NCBI RefSeq assembly: GCF_002999335.1
Contig: NW_020312225.1
Location: 1 to 64,000, forward strand
Direction of reading: 5' to 3'
DNA: 64,000 nucleotides
DNA from: Cyclospora cayetanensis
Taxonomy: Eukaryota > Apicomplexa > Conoidasida > Eucoccidiorida > Eimeriidae
The position numbers and the translations under genes are program-made. The notes below the pieces were generated by a model. The model saw only the letters and a list, made by a program, of their open reading frames with translations, had not been told where the DNA came from and ran no database searches. Position 1 is the first letter of the stretch; the number at the start of each line of letters is the position of its first letter. This document shows positions 49,342-60,100 of this stretch, piece by piece.

Positions 49342-52300
49342 ATGGGCTTTAGGGCCCTCACATCCCGGGTGTTGGCAGGCCGTCCACGATGTTTGCTGCT
49401 GCTGTTATTGTTGTTGGCGCCGCTGATACTGCTGCATGCAGCACCATATGTGCCGCGCGCTCTTGCTGGCAGCACTAGGACACTCCACTCGCGGTATTCC
49501 TTCCTTGTCTCTCACCAGCACCGTGCAGTCGGTCCGACAGAAGCAACAACAACAGCGGCCTCGTATGGCCGCACTGCAACGAGTTCTCAAGAGTTGCTGC
49601 ACCTGAAAACACCGCCAAACCTCGCAGGCACTCGTCAACGCACTCTCTTCCACTCGCCTGTCCTGCGCGCAAGCAGCAACAGCAGCAGCAGCAGCACCAA
49701 CAGCAGCACCAACAACGGCATTATAAACGGCATCATAAACGGCGAATCAGGCGTCCAGGTCAGCAGCAATAGCTTCAAGGCCAGCTGGAGTGATCAGGAG
49801 AGCACTTTAAAGCCGCAGGAAGCCAGCAGAGAATCCGAAGCGGGAGAAGGAGCAGGCGCAAGGGGGGGGGATGAGGAGACAGCCTCGCAGCCCTCAAGAC
49901 CTGCAGCAGCAGCTGTTGCAGCTGCTGTGGGTGGGGATGGTGTCACTGCAGGTGCGTCCGGTGCAGAAAGACGCATTATCGGTCATAGGCTTCAGGCTGT
50001 AGGTCTCAAAATAAAGGCTGACGATACTGAAGGCGCCTTAGAGCAGTTGCAGGAGCTGATTGAGGCCTACTCTGCAGCCTTCAGGGGTTCTGGCACCGGA
50101 GAAGCAGCACTGGCCTCAGGATCTGCAGCTCTTCCTGGAAAGCCTTCAGTTGCTGCTGCAGTCGTTGGCGCGGCAAGTGGTGTCTTGAACCTTGCTGCGC
50201 GGCAGAAGGATGGGAAGGCAGCACAGCGGGTACTGCTGGTGCTGCAGCAGCACGGGCTGCTGCTGCCTGTACACCCGGACTTGGCTACGGCCTTTATTGC
50301 AGCAGCAGCTGCAACGAACAACGTGACGGCAGTGGGAGCCATGCTGGCCTTGGTGCAGCAGCAGCAGCAGGAGGTGCAGCAGCGCGCCGTTGCTGCTGCC
50401 ACAGAGCTGCTGCTGCTGAAGCGGAACCTTGGATGGAGGGCTTTCAGAGACTCAGGGTTGCTGCTTCTGCTGCAGCGGCGCAAGAGCCTTCCTCCCCAAG
50501 GCCTACTCCTCACGCTGCTTGTCAACGAGGTGCTGCTGACATTGGCAGAGGCGCAGCAGCAGCAGCGGCAGCTGCAACAGCAGGAGGCGGCGGGAGTTGC
50601 GCAGATGGCCGCTGCAGCTGCGGCAGAGCTGCAGCTGCTGCAACAGCTGCAGCAGTCCCTCCACGAGGGCATGCTGCTGCTGCAGCAAGCCGGAGAGACA
50701 CAGTCTCCCGTGTCGGTGGCTGCTGCAGCAGGTGCAACAGCAACTCTGCAGCAAACTTCCTTACCGCTGCTGCACCTTGCCCAGTGCAGCGGCGCCGTTC
50801 CGCGGTCTCTTCTGCGCAGCTCAGAAGACACCGCGTCAGCGACTGCAGCAGCAGCAGCAAGAAGTTGCACCCACTGCAGCAGCAAGCTTGGCTGTGTAGG
50901 CCTTGGCTTGCGGGAAAGGCGACTCCTGCGACTGGGAGTGCTCCGCCTCGCTGCCTTCAGCGGGCAGCGGCAGCTTCGCCGTTTGCTGCACTTTGAGATG
51001 CTGTTGCAGCAGCAACAGCAGCAACAGCAAGCGCCAACGGCGAAGCAGCTTGGGCACCAGCACGCTTCTGGCTTCACAGTGGTGCTGGACGCCGCGAACA
51101 TTGCCTACAATCGACAAAACAAAACTAGCGGCAAGTTCAGCTACTACCAGGTGAGCTAAGGGCCTTCTCGCAGCACTTGCGTTGTTGCGACGCGAAGCCG
51201 CAGCTCCTTAGATCACCCCACTCTTTTGCGAGTCCTTTCGCCTCTCAAACAACGCACCCTCTGTATTACTGCTGCTGCTGCTGTTTGCAGGTTGAGAGGC
51301 TGCGCCAGGCTTTGGTGGCGCGAGGAGAGCGCCCTCTTATCATCATTCCCGGCGTGTATTTTTGGGGAATGAGGACGAGCACAGGGGGTGCTGCCTCCTC
51401 TGCCGCTTCGCGCAAACTTGAGAGGCAACAACAGAAGCAGCAGCAGGCAACGGGCAAGGATGGGGGCACCAACAGCAGCGTCTTGTGCGAATTGGGGCTT
51501 TGCGTCAAGTGCAGCGATGAAGTGCATGTACCCAATCAGAGCAAGCGCTGCAGCAGTAGTAGTAGCAAGATGGGTGCCGAGCAAGCTTCCAGCAGAAGGA
51601 TTGGCAGCAGGAAGACACAGAAACTAACTTGCCAAGACAAGGCGCTGCTGCAGCTGTGGCAGCAGCAGCGGTGTCTTTTTGTGTGCGGCACGGGGGCTCA
51701 CGACGATCATTACCACCTCCTTGCGACGCTGGTCGGTCCTCTATGCAGCAGCAGCGGCAGCAACAGCAGTAGTAGTAGCAAAAGTAGCGAGCCGAGCTCC
51801 TCTCAGCAGCAACAGCTGCTGCTCTCGCCGCCGTTCCCGCTGGACGTAGTTCTCACGCCGCTGCAGCAGCACTTGCGGCACCTCTCGGAGGCGCAGCCTC
51901 AGAAGCAGCAGCAGCCAGCGATGCCGTCAACAGTTGTTGCTCTGCGAAGATTCATCACGGGACCTCCTCTGCCGGAGCACGAGCTGCTGCAGCGAATCTT
52001 GGCGCTCCCCGAAGCGCAGTCCGAGCAGCAGCCTTACGCGGAGGAGGCGACACAGACGCTCCCCGAGGGGTTGCCGCTCGCACCAGAATCCTCGCAGCAA
52101 CAACCCCTCGTGCCGCAGGAGAGCTATGCAGGTGCCTACTTGCCTCTGCCCCTTTTGACCAACGATCGCTTCCGGGACCATCGACTAGCCTCGCAGCTCC
52201 GGCTGCCGTTTTTGCATTGGAGGCAGTTGTCTCTGCTCCCGTTCGCCTTCCATCACCAGCAGCAGCATCAGCATCAGCACGGGCTGGCGCTTTCAGGGAT

Positions 52301-53114
52301 GGAAAAAAGCAGGAGTCGCTGGAGAGGGGATCAAGCCTTCTTCGGCAGCGAAGCGCAGCAGAAGCCGGAGCATCAGCAGCAGAGGCACGGTGCTGTGCAG
52401 CAGCGGAATCAACCGACATGCAGAGGCGCCAACGCGCAGCTGGCTCTGCGGGAAGGTGGGCAGCAACAGCACCAAAAGCAGCAGCACCAACAAGAACAGC
52501 CGCTGCGGCAACAACCCGCGCATGAACAGGAGAGTACAACCAGCAAGCGGGAGAACGAGCTGCAGCAGCACCGCGAAAGGGGTTTCTTCGCTGGTGCTGC
52601 TCCTGCTGAGGAGGCCCAGCAGCAGGAGCAGCAGCAGGAGCAGCAGGAGGAGGAGCTTCTCCAGTGGCGACATGGAAGCAAAGCCCTAGAAAACATCTTT
52701 GTCCCCCCGGATGCACCGCTGCTCTTCGTAGGGGAGCGGAGGCTCGTTACTGCCCGCATCCAACAACACCAGCCGCAGCAGCGGGAAGCACGAGAGATTT
52801 GGCATATCCCTGTGGAAAATCCAAGCGAGGCTGCAGCAGCGTCACCCGCAGGCGCGAGCGACGCGGTAAATAGCAGTTCTTTTTTGCACCAGCAGCAAGG
52901 GGCAACAGCAGCATGGGAACTGCCATCTCTGCAGCTTCTGAGCACCGTGGATAATCCAAGGGCATGGCAGCAGCAGGAGGCCCTTGAGGGGGAGAGGCTA
53001 TGGCTAGGTTTCGACACACTTCCCCTAGTTACCCGCATTGCTGCGGTGAGCAGCAAATTGCAGCAGTTGCAGCAGCAGCAACGTCGCAAACAGCAACACG
53101 AACTTGGCGAGTAG
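49342..53114 (+). CDS. PRORP: Protein-only RNase P (PRORP)
   Basis: PRORP cleaves the 5' leader from precursor tRNAs with a metal-dependent NYN nuclease. Two exons, 49342-51150 and 51291-53114, join in phase (TAC CAG then GTT) and give 1,210 residues. The start ATG is followed by a basic residue and a strong hydrophobic core (LLLLLLLLAPLILL), then a Ser/Arg-rich stretch, which fits a bipartite apicoplast leader. Residues near 200-480 are Ala/Leu-rich helical repeats in the place of the PPR domain. CTHC at 509-512 matches the conserved zinc CxxC. The nuclease motifs are VVLDAANIAY (Asp583), GTGAHDDHYHLL (Asp741/Asp742) and LLTNDRFRDH (Asp895, Asp899). FLHWRQ and EIWHIPV follow in the usual order. 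Gln/Ser-rich inserts make it over twice the size of plant or human PRORP. The Plasmodium enzyme is apicoplast-targeted; the same is likely here. Confidence 0.92.
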
Positions 53115-54115
53115 GCGTTAAAGCCTCAAAGTGTGTATGCTCAATTGTTTTAAAAGGGAGTTTGCGGGGGACTGCGCAGCTTCAAGAAGCTGTTTTTGGT
53201 GCGAGGGCTGTCTCGCTGAGGAATACCAGCCATCGCACTAGCAAGCACTGCTGCTGCTGCTGCTGCCACACTCACGCACACTGACAGCTTTTGGTGTCCA
53301 TTAAAGTCCGTGCAAGGCCTGCTCAACGAGCAGTCAGCAGGAAGCGACCTGGAAGCAGCAGGAAGGGGGCAGCACGGGGTGCTGCGCGTCGGTTGCTGGT
53401 GGTGTTTGCTTTGTTGCGGGTGTAAGACACTGCGTCATTCGTTAGATCCTTGAAACAGCTCCGCGTCTGCAAGGGGCCTTTGGTCGAAACTTGTGTCCTA
53501 GATAAACCAAAAGGGGCAGCAGAAAGTAGGGGCCGCTGCTCCTGTCGGTATTGTGCTAGCGGGCTGGAAAGGTCTGGAAAGATAACGAGTATTATCATGT
53601 GCAGATTAAAAGAACGGCCTACGGGCAGACAGATGCACAAGCGTTCCCGTAGAGAAACAGAGGCAGAGAGAGAGAGAGGAGACAGGGACAGACAGAGAGA
53701 TATGCAGACAGACAGAGATATATACAGACAGACACAGACAGAAGGACAGCAGCAGTAGTTGTGCTAGAGGCAATGGCTGGTCCTGCTGCTGGTGCATGAA
53801 TCTTGTATAAAAAGCAGTGTTGCAGCAAGGTGATTTGCGTGCCCAGCACTTCTTTAGGGACTGTTGACGCCCCCAGAGTCTTGGTGGCCTTGACCTCGAG
53901 CTGCTGCTGCAAGGTGCCTCGAAAAAAACCCGTACATGCTACAAGGCAGCTGTAAGCAGCGAGTGCTTGTAGCTCTAGGAAGAGGCAAGGGGATACGGGT
54001 ATTGTAGTAGCAATAAGCGCTGCCAGGCAGAGACGCTCTGCACAGTGGCTGGCCCCAAAAGGGCAGAGAGGCTCCTGTGGGACTGTTGGTTTTGGCGTCC
54101 AGTTTCCTCGGGCGA
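53115..54115. other. Convergent intergenic region with GA/GACA microsatellite
   Basis: One kilobase between the PRORP stop and the convergent GT31 stop. A GA/CAGA-rich microsatellite at about 53650-53745 is the only clear feature. A few CTG runs occur. No gene is recognised. Confidence 0.6.
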
Positions 54116-55570
54116 TTAGCAGGTGCTCCCGGATCTGCTGCCGTGGGTGGTGTTGCTGCAGCGGAAGCGGCACTTCAGATGCCCCCCGCTGTTTCTCCAT
54201 GCGTAGTATCTGCTAAGCGTGAAGAGCGACACCGGGTGAGCGGCGACAAGGCGTGACAAAGTACAGAAGAGGCGTTCTTCCTCCTCGTGCACGGCTGCGG
54301 GGCCTACGGAGGGAGGCGCAGCGGCACTGTCGGCTATGCCGAGCAGCTCGAGTGGGTGGGGTGGAGTGAAGAAGTCGATGGCTAGCGGCAGAAACTGCGT
54401 TCTTAGGCTCAGGCGGTGCAGGCACAGGCCCACAAAGACGTCTTCGTTGTACACCTCGGGAGCCTCTGTGGACACTGCGACGACGGCGGCAGCAGCGGCA
54501 GCAGACAGGATGTAGAAACCCCCCGCTGCGTACAAGGGGTACAGGGCATACGGGTAAATGTCTCCAGGCTGGTAGTTCTTGTTGTCGAGGCTCCTGAGCA
54601 CGGGGCCCCCGTGAGTCCCTTTTCGCGGGGCCCCGTAGACGTGGTCGGGGAACTCCTGCTGTTGCTGCTGCGCCAGCGTCAGAATGAGCTTGCGCCGCTG
54701 CTGCAGCATGACGTCTCCGTCCGTTTTCAGGAGGAAAGACGCCTCTGGGCAGTCTTTGGCGAACCAGTGCAGCAAGGATATGCTCTTCGTAACGAGGGTG
54801 TCGTAGCTGTCTGCGGGAGAGAGGAGCAGGAGGTCACCTGCGGCAGCGGCTTCCGCGTCCAACGCAGCGGCGATCACGGGGGATCCGGGAGCGTTTACCA
54901 CAAACACCCGCTTCAAACTGTGCGGCCCCACACGACCCTCGCGGCCCCACGTCCGCCTAACGGCATCCCGCACCGCAAACTCCTCGGCACGCGTGTACAC
55001 AGCCATCAGCAGAAAAGGACCTTCTCCGCCGCTGCCGTCCAGGCCCTCGCTGCTGCTGCGGCAGCTCTTGATGCGTGGATACGCGAGCATGCGCCAAGAC
55101 TGAACGGGAGAAACGCCACGGGGGGCCCCGCAGGCCCCTGTGCACGGTGCCTCCGCGGGTGGGGGTTCAGGGAGGGATAATGCAGCTACGGCCATGGCTG
55201 CCTGGTGATAGGCTTTTGCCGCAGCATCGGCCACTGCATCATCCTCGTAGCTGTCGAGGGTGTCATCGTGGGTGGCAGCGGCTGCCTCGGCAGCTGCCAG
55301 TGCCTCGGCAATGCGTCGCGCAGTGCCACGCAGCATGGGGGCTTCCGAGTGGGACGGCAGCCAGCCGCTGCCGGCTGCCGTCGCTGTCGCCTCTTCTGCA
55401 GAGGCCGCCGCTGGCAGTGCTGGGGGGAAGTGGCTGAAGGGGCACATGAAGCCCGTTTTTTGGCATTGGTGCGCGAGCACCAGCACCACCAGAAGCAGTG
55501 AAAGCAGCAGAACATGGGCAATGAGAAGGAAGGGGGGGGGCGAGGAGGAGGCCAAAGAAGGAGGCAGCAT
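54116..55570 (-). CDS. GT31-family (beta-1,3-galactosyltransferase-like) glycosyltransferase
   Basis: An intronless 484-residue type II membrane protein, expected in the Golgi or ER, that transfers a sugar from a nucleotide donor in beta-1,3 linkage. The ATG at 55570 is followed at residues 13-33 by a hydrophobic anchor (FLLIAHVLLLSLLLVVLVL), then an Ala/Glu-rich stem. The catalytic domain shows the GT31 motifs: AVRDAVRRTWG, a DSYDTLVTKS block (family form DSYxNLTxKT), FLLKTDGDVML at the metal-binding DxD, YPLYAAGGFYILS, and YNEDVFVGLCL (the EDV-G motif). The DxD is DGD (bases 54713-54721 complement) instead of the common DDD, which keeps the two outer acidic residues. An Ala run follows the YILS motif. 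The acceptor substrate is unknown; galactose or N-acetylgalactosamine transfer are both possible. Confidence 0.9.
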   Translation of the reverse strand: MLPPSLASSSPPPFLLIAHVLLLSLLLVVLVLAHQCQKTGFMCPFSHFPPALPAAASAEEATATAAGSGWLPSHSEAPMLRGTARRIAEALAAAEAAAATHDDTLDSYEDDAVADAAAKAYHQAAMAVAALSLPEPPPAEAPCTGACGAPRGVSPVQSWRMLAYPRIKSCRSSSEGLDGSGGEGPFLLMAVYTRAEEFAVRDAVRRTWGREGRVGPHSLKRVFVVNAPGSPVIAAALDAEAAAAGDLLLLSPADSYDTLVTKSISLLHWFAKDCPEASFLLKTDGDVMLQQRRKLILTLAQQQQQEFPDHVYGAPRKGTHGGPVLRSLDNKNYQPGDIYPYALYPLYAAGGFYILSAAAAAAVVAVSTEAPEVYNEDVFVGLCLHRLSLRTQFLPLAIDFFTPPHPLELLGIADSAAAPPSVGPAAVHEEEERLFCTLSRLVAAHPVSLFTLSRYYAWRNSGGHLKCRFRCSNTTHGSRSGSTC

Positions 55571-57195
55571 TGCCTAGCAGAGAGGAGGGCCTGAGGCTGG
55601 GCTCCCAAGTCAACGCTGACAAATCCTCAGTGTTCAACTCCGACGGGTCGGCTGGTCGTCCCCTGCCGGAGCCTAAGACCTTACCTCTCTCTCTGCTCTT
55701 TCCTTTGCTTGTGGAGGCTTCATTCTCGTCAGAACCAGCGAAATTTCAGAAGGCAAAGTAAGGGCTTCCGCGGGCACCGTTCTGCTTTGTCTTGGAGCAC
55801 GATGAGGCGCCTCCCGGGTGGAGGTGTTGCGAGCCTCGGCGCAGCTGTGGGAACAGTTGCTGCGGGGCAGCTGCTACGCAGCACGCGAAGGTTGCTGCTG
55901 CTCATAGGATGCACAGGGCTGATGAGGCCCTCGTTGCACGGCTCAAGCCCTTTCCCCCTGTCGTTGGGAACGATGTCTTGCTCAAGGTCACCGAGGATGC
56001 CGCCGGAAAGGTAGCTGCGTAGAAAGCCAGCGCAAATAAAGGGTAAAAGCCATTCGTAAAGGTTGCAGGGGCAAGAGAGTCAAACTTGCTCGCGCCTAGC
56101 AGTAGACAACACATTGAGTGATTCAGGCTCGCGTTCCTCCGGTGATCCACTGACTGACCACCGGTGAGCAGGGCAGATAAGGCTTAGATGCAGTCCATAA
56201 TCTGATTCAAAGCCCTTCGGCTCAGGTTTCAGTGGTTCAGATCATTCGTTCCTCATGACTTGCGGTTGGACGAACGCCGCTGCCCTTCACGGCTAGAGGG
56301 TTGTAATAGATCTCTTGAGCAAGCGTGGAATTACTGTTTCTAAGGCCAGAAGTTGCTTATTCAGAGTAAAATTTTACCCTTTGCGTCAGTTTTTAAAGGT
56401 GGAGCGTTTTCTGTTTATAATTTTGTGAGCGTAAGTAGCCACGTTATTTAACCTCCTCATGAGAGGGAGATCCGCGATCACGCAGACCCGAAGGTGCATT
56501 TGATACTGGGGTGTCCGACATCATGGAAGACTAATAGCAGATAAAGACTGCAATTTAGTTCACAGCATGAAGTTTCTATGCAACTGTGTCGGAGTTTTAT
56601 AGAAGCGATGCTGAGTCCGAAGTTCGCAAAATGCGGTTCCCTTCAGAGCGCGCCGAAAAAAGGCACACAGTGCTGGCGGCAAACAGAAAAGGCCTCTATC
56701 ATCGGGAATCTTATAGAAAGCGAGGTATAGGGGCCCTAAGCAAGGCGCCTTCGGTATGCTGGGTGGAAGACAGTTGAACCCTCCACCCAAAGCCACGAAT
56801 CTAGTGTACAAAGCAGTGTCTCTCCCTTCAAAGCCTGGACGTCCTGTATCCTCTTCCTCGCTGCTACACCAGGTGCAGCAACACCCCCACCATACCTCGG
56901 CTCCTACGCCTGCACCCTTAGGCAACTGCCGTAAATAGGCCCTGCTCTTTGCTGCAGCAAGTCTGCTGCGTGTGCTGACGCAGCCACTGCCCAACTAAGC
57001 CCTCCAAAGCGCCCCCCCAGCCGCAGCCGCAACAGCCACACGCGAACACTGCAGCACATTTCTCCCGAAGCAGCAGCAACACCAACACCACCAGCAGCAG
57101 CAATAGCAGCAGCAGCTGAAGGACAGCGCTTTCCCTGCAGAGTAGCAGAGGCAACGGCGGTGCGTTACACGCCACACATATTTGGCGCTTGGTGT
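55571..57195. other. Intergenic region, one weak reading frame
   Basis: About 1.6 kb between the GT31 start and the oocyst-wall gene stop. On the plus strand a short frame near 55890-56010 (ARLKPFPPVVGNDVLLKV) ends at a GTAGCT donor-like site and looks weakly protein-like, but no partner exon was found. Short CAG runs lie near 57065-57115. Nothing else is recognised. Confidence 0.4.
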
Positions 57196-60100
57196 TTACT
57201 TTTTGCCTCTTTTAAGCTTCTTCTGATCAAAGGGGAAAAGGGAGTCATCGCCCACTGCCGCCTCGTTTATCTCCGATGCCCAAAGGCTCTTGTGCCCGCA
57301 CGAGGCCCCTCCACCTCGTAAGACGCAAGGGAAGGCAAAGCCTTGCTCGTCTACTGCAGTTGGTTCCGCCTTTGTGTGCTTTATGCAGTCCCCGCCGACC
57401 AGAAAGAAACCCTGCAGATAGGCACAGTCACAGCCACAGAGAGAGCCAAGAACAAGCGACACACACACAAGACAGGACATAAGAGGAGCTGCATGAAAAG
57501 CCTTCTTGAGAATCGCATTAGCCTTATCGTACATTGATCTTGAAAGAATGCTCAAAAGGGATATATAGTGGCTATCAACAGTGCGCGCCTTTAGATCCGC
57601 GTCGTGCCTTCATTGCTGTGCGTTTTCCCTGCCGAGAAACGCCCTACTCCCCCGCACTCTCTGAAAGCCCTTTTCTCTTTGTGACCACCGTTCTTCGTAA
57701 TTCCTTCCTTCCCCCCTCTCCCTGCAGGCCTTGCCCTCTCCCCCTCCCCCTCTCCCCTAAATAGAGACCCTTCCTTCCCCCCTCCTCCTCCAGTCGCGCG
57801 CTCGTCCTTCCCCTCTTGGCCTTACTGGCTCGCAGGTGAAGGTTCCTTGTATTTGCTTGTCAGCCACACAGGCCTCCGTCTTCCCCATTTTACTCTTCCC
57901 TTGCAGATAGCCAACAGGGCACACGATCTGCACGGCAGCCAGCTCTAGCTGCTCGCACTGCGCCTCTCCCCAAACAGTTGTCGCGGGCTTCTTGATCTTC
58001 TTCTTGCTCTTCTGAGCTCCTAAATGCGAGCCGTCACGGTCGCCTAGCAGCTCCTTTGGGTCTTGCGCTATGGCGTGCTGCAGCATGAAGCCATCTGGAC
58101 AGCTCCACTCAGGCGGAAGCGTCTCTAGCCCTGTGCAAACCTGCCGAAGAGGCTCAAAAACCAGCCCTTCCTTGCAGTGAGGCTGCGCAGGGGAATACTC
58201 CAGCAGTAAACAAGAGGAGGTCAAAGCGTCGTACGAGCCCCCTGGCCCCCCGCACTCAGGAAGCGCTGGTACCACCTCGCGCTGCAGATGCATATCAGAT
58301 GCGCACATATGCACACATCCGTGCAACCAACCGACCACCCAAACACACAGGCACACCCACGTCTTGGCTATGGAGAGAGGATGTAACGCCCGCGCAAGGA
58401 GAACACGCATCTCACAACACATCTAGCCAGGTATCCACTTGTATGCACTGTACGGACACCCGGGGGAAGAGGCAGATGCACGCGTGCGTGCAAATACTAA
58501 ACGTTTTCCCCCGAGTAGATGGCCTTTTTCAAGAAGCAAGTAACGGAAAACAAAAGTGGGGCATCCAGCAGCAGCGAGACACATGACCCCATGCGGCGCA
58601 AGAACAGGGGCCAGCAACAACAGCAGCAAAAGCGAGGGGGTGCCTGACAAACGAATTTCGCCAGCCCTAAAGCCCCTCTTTGGCGACGCCTGCCCCGCTT
58701 ATCGCGTGAATTGCTGTTCAAGGTCTGCGCCTGGCTAGCCAGCTAGCTAGGTGCACTTGATGGCTCGCTGTTACTTAGGGAGGTGGGTGTACCGAGAGGC
58801 AGTATCCGTCTGCCTGGGTTTCGGACGCTGCTGCGGCTACGCAGAGCGCTTCAGGGGGTTGCTTTATGATCTCGAGACAAACCACGCTATTTGTCTCCTT
58901 AGACGTGGTGGCGTGGCTGCCGGTAGGACAGTCCAACCGCAATGCATCCACAGATATCGCAAGGGCCTCGCACTGCACCTCCGGCGCATTCATTCTCCAG
59001 CCGTGAACACCCTCCGAGGAACCTGCCAGGCTGCCATCCACCGCAATGAGGCTTCCAGTCGCCTTGAGGATATCTTCCTTGCTACCTTCGCCTTTCTGGG
59101 GGTCCTCAGACAGCCAGATACTGCGAGCATCCTGCAATCGCCTACTAACACCCTCCATTAGAGGGCTGCCGGGTGCTCCCCAGACGCGCCGCTGCCACTG
59201 AGTCGTGGGCATCACGCCACCCCTTTCCTCTACTGTGTTGTTGGAAGGCTCTGGAGCGAGGGAGAGGCCTCCTCCGTCCTTGTCGACCTCGCCTTTCAGT
59301 GCCTCCTCCTTTCCCTCCTCCTGTAGCAGCAGCTCGTGGGACCGCCGGAGGCTTTGCAGAGGGCCCCCTGCCCACTTGGAAAGCCTGTACAAGGGCTCCT
59401 CAGTGCCCTTCTCATGGCCTTCCAATCGCTCTTTTAAGTTTCCAAAGTTCCCCACAAAAACCAAGGACGCTCCATTCGAGGTTGTGTCTGAACCAAGAAT
59501 CTCCTCCGTTGCGGCTTTCTTCTGGGGAAGAAAGGTCGCAGCCGTTTCCTCTTTGAGCCCAAGCCGCTCTGGAATTTCTCCCTTCATTTCTCCCTTCATT
59601 TCTCCCTTCATTTCTCCCTTCATTTCTGCCTCCATGAATTTTTCTCTGCTTTCCACCTTTCCCTTGTGCGACATCTGCATCTGCCCTCCTACGCTGGTCC
59701 CGCTGGTATCAAGGCCTTCACTGGCGGGTGCAGGGGGGAGGCTCTCTTGCGCCTCAGTAACAACTGCCGTATCGCCGATGTGGCACGAAAAATTCGGAGA
59801 CTCCCTCTCCACGCGAGCGCAGCCGTCCTCCGCAAGGGTCTGCTGTCCTGCCTTGGACAGGAAGTGGTTGCTGTCTTGCGGGCAGACGAAAATAGGTTCT
59901 TCCTCCTTTACGCACTTCTGCCTCTCTGCCACGTATTCCCATCCCTCTTTGCACTGAGGGATGGCCCTCCCTAAAACGACCCGTCTGCAATCTCCGGTCT
60001 CCTTGTCGAACGCAAACCCAGCGGCGCAAGAAGGCAAAGCTCGATACCTCTCTCTCTGCACGCAAACTCCACCCTCCATCTTGAAGGGAGGCCTGCAGGA

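Noticed and set aside
50067..51101. Long Ser/Cys-rich minus-strand frame opposite PRORP.
   Set aside because: It is the antisense of Ala/Gln codon runs; the plus strand encodes clear PRORP motifs.
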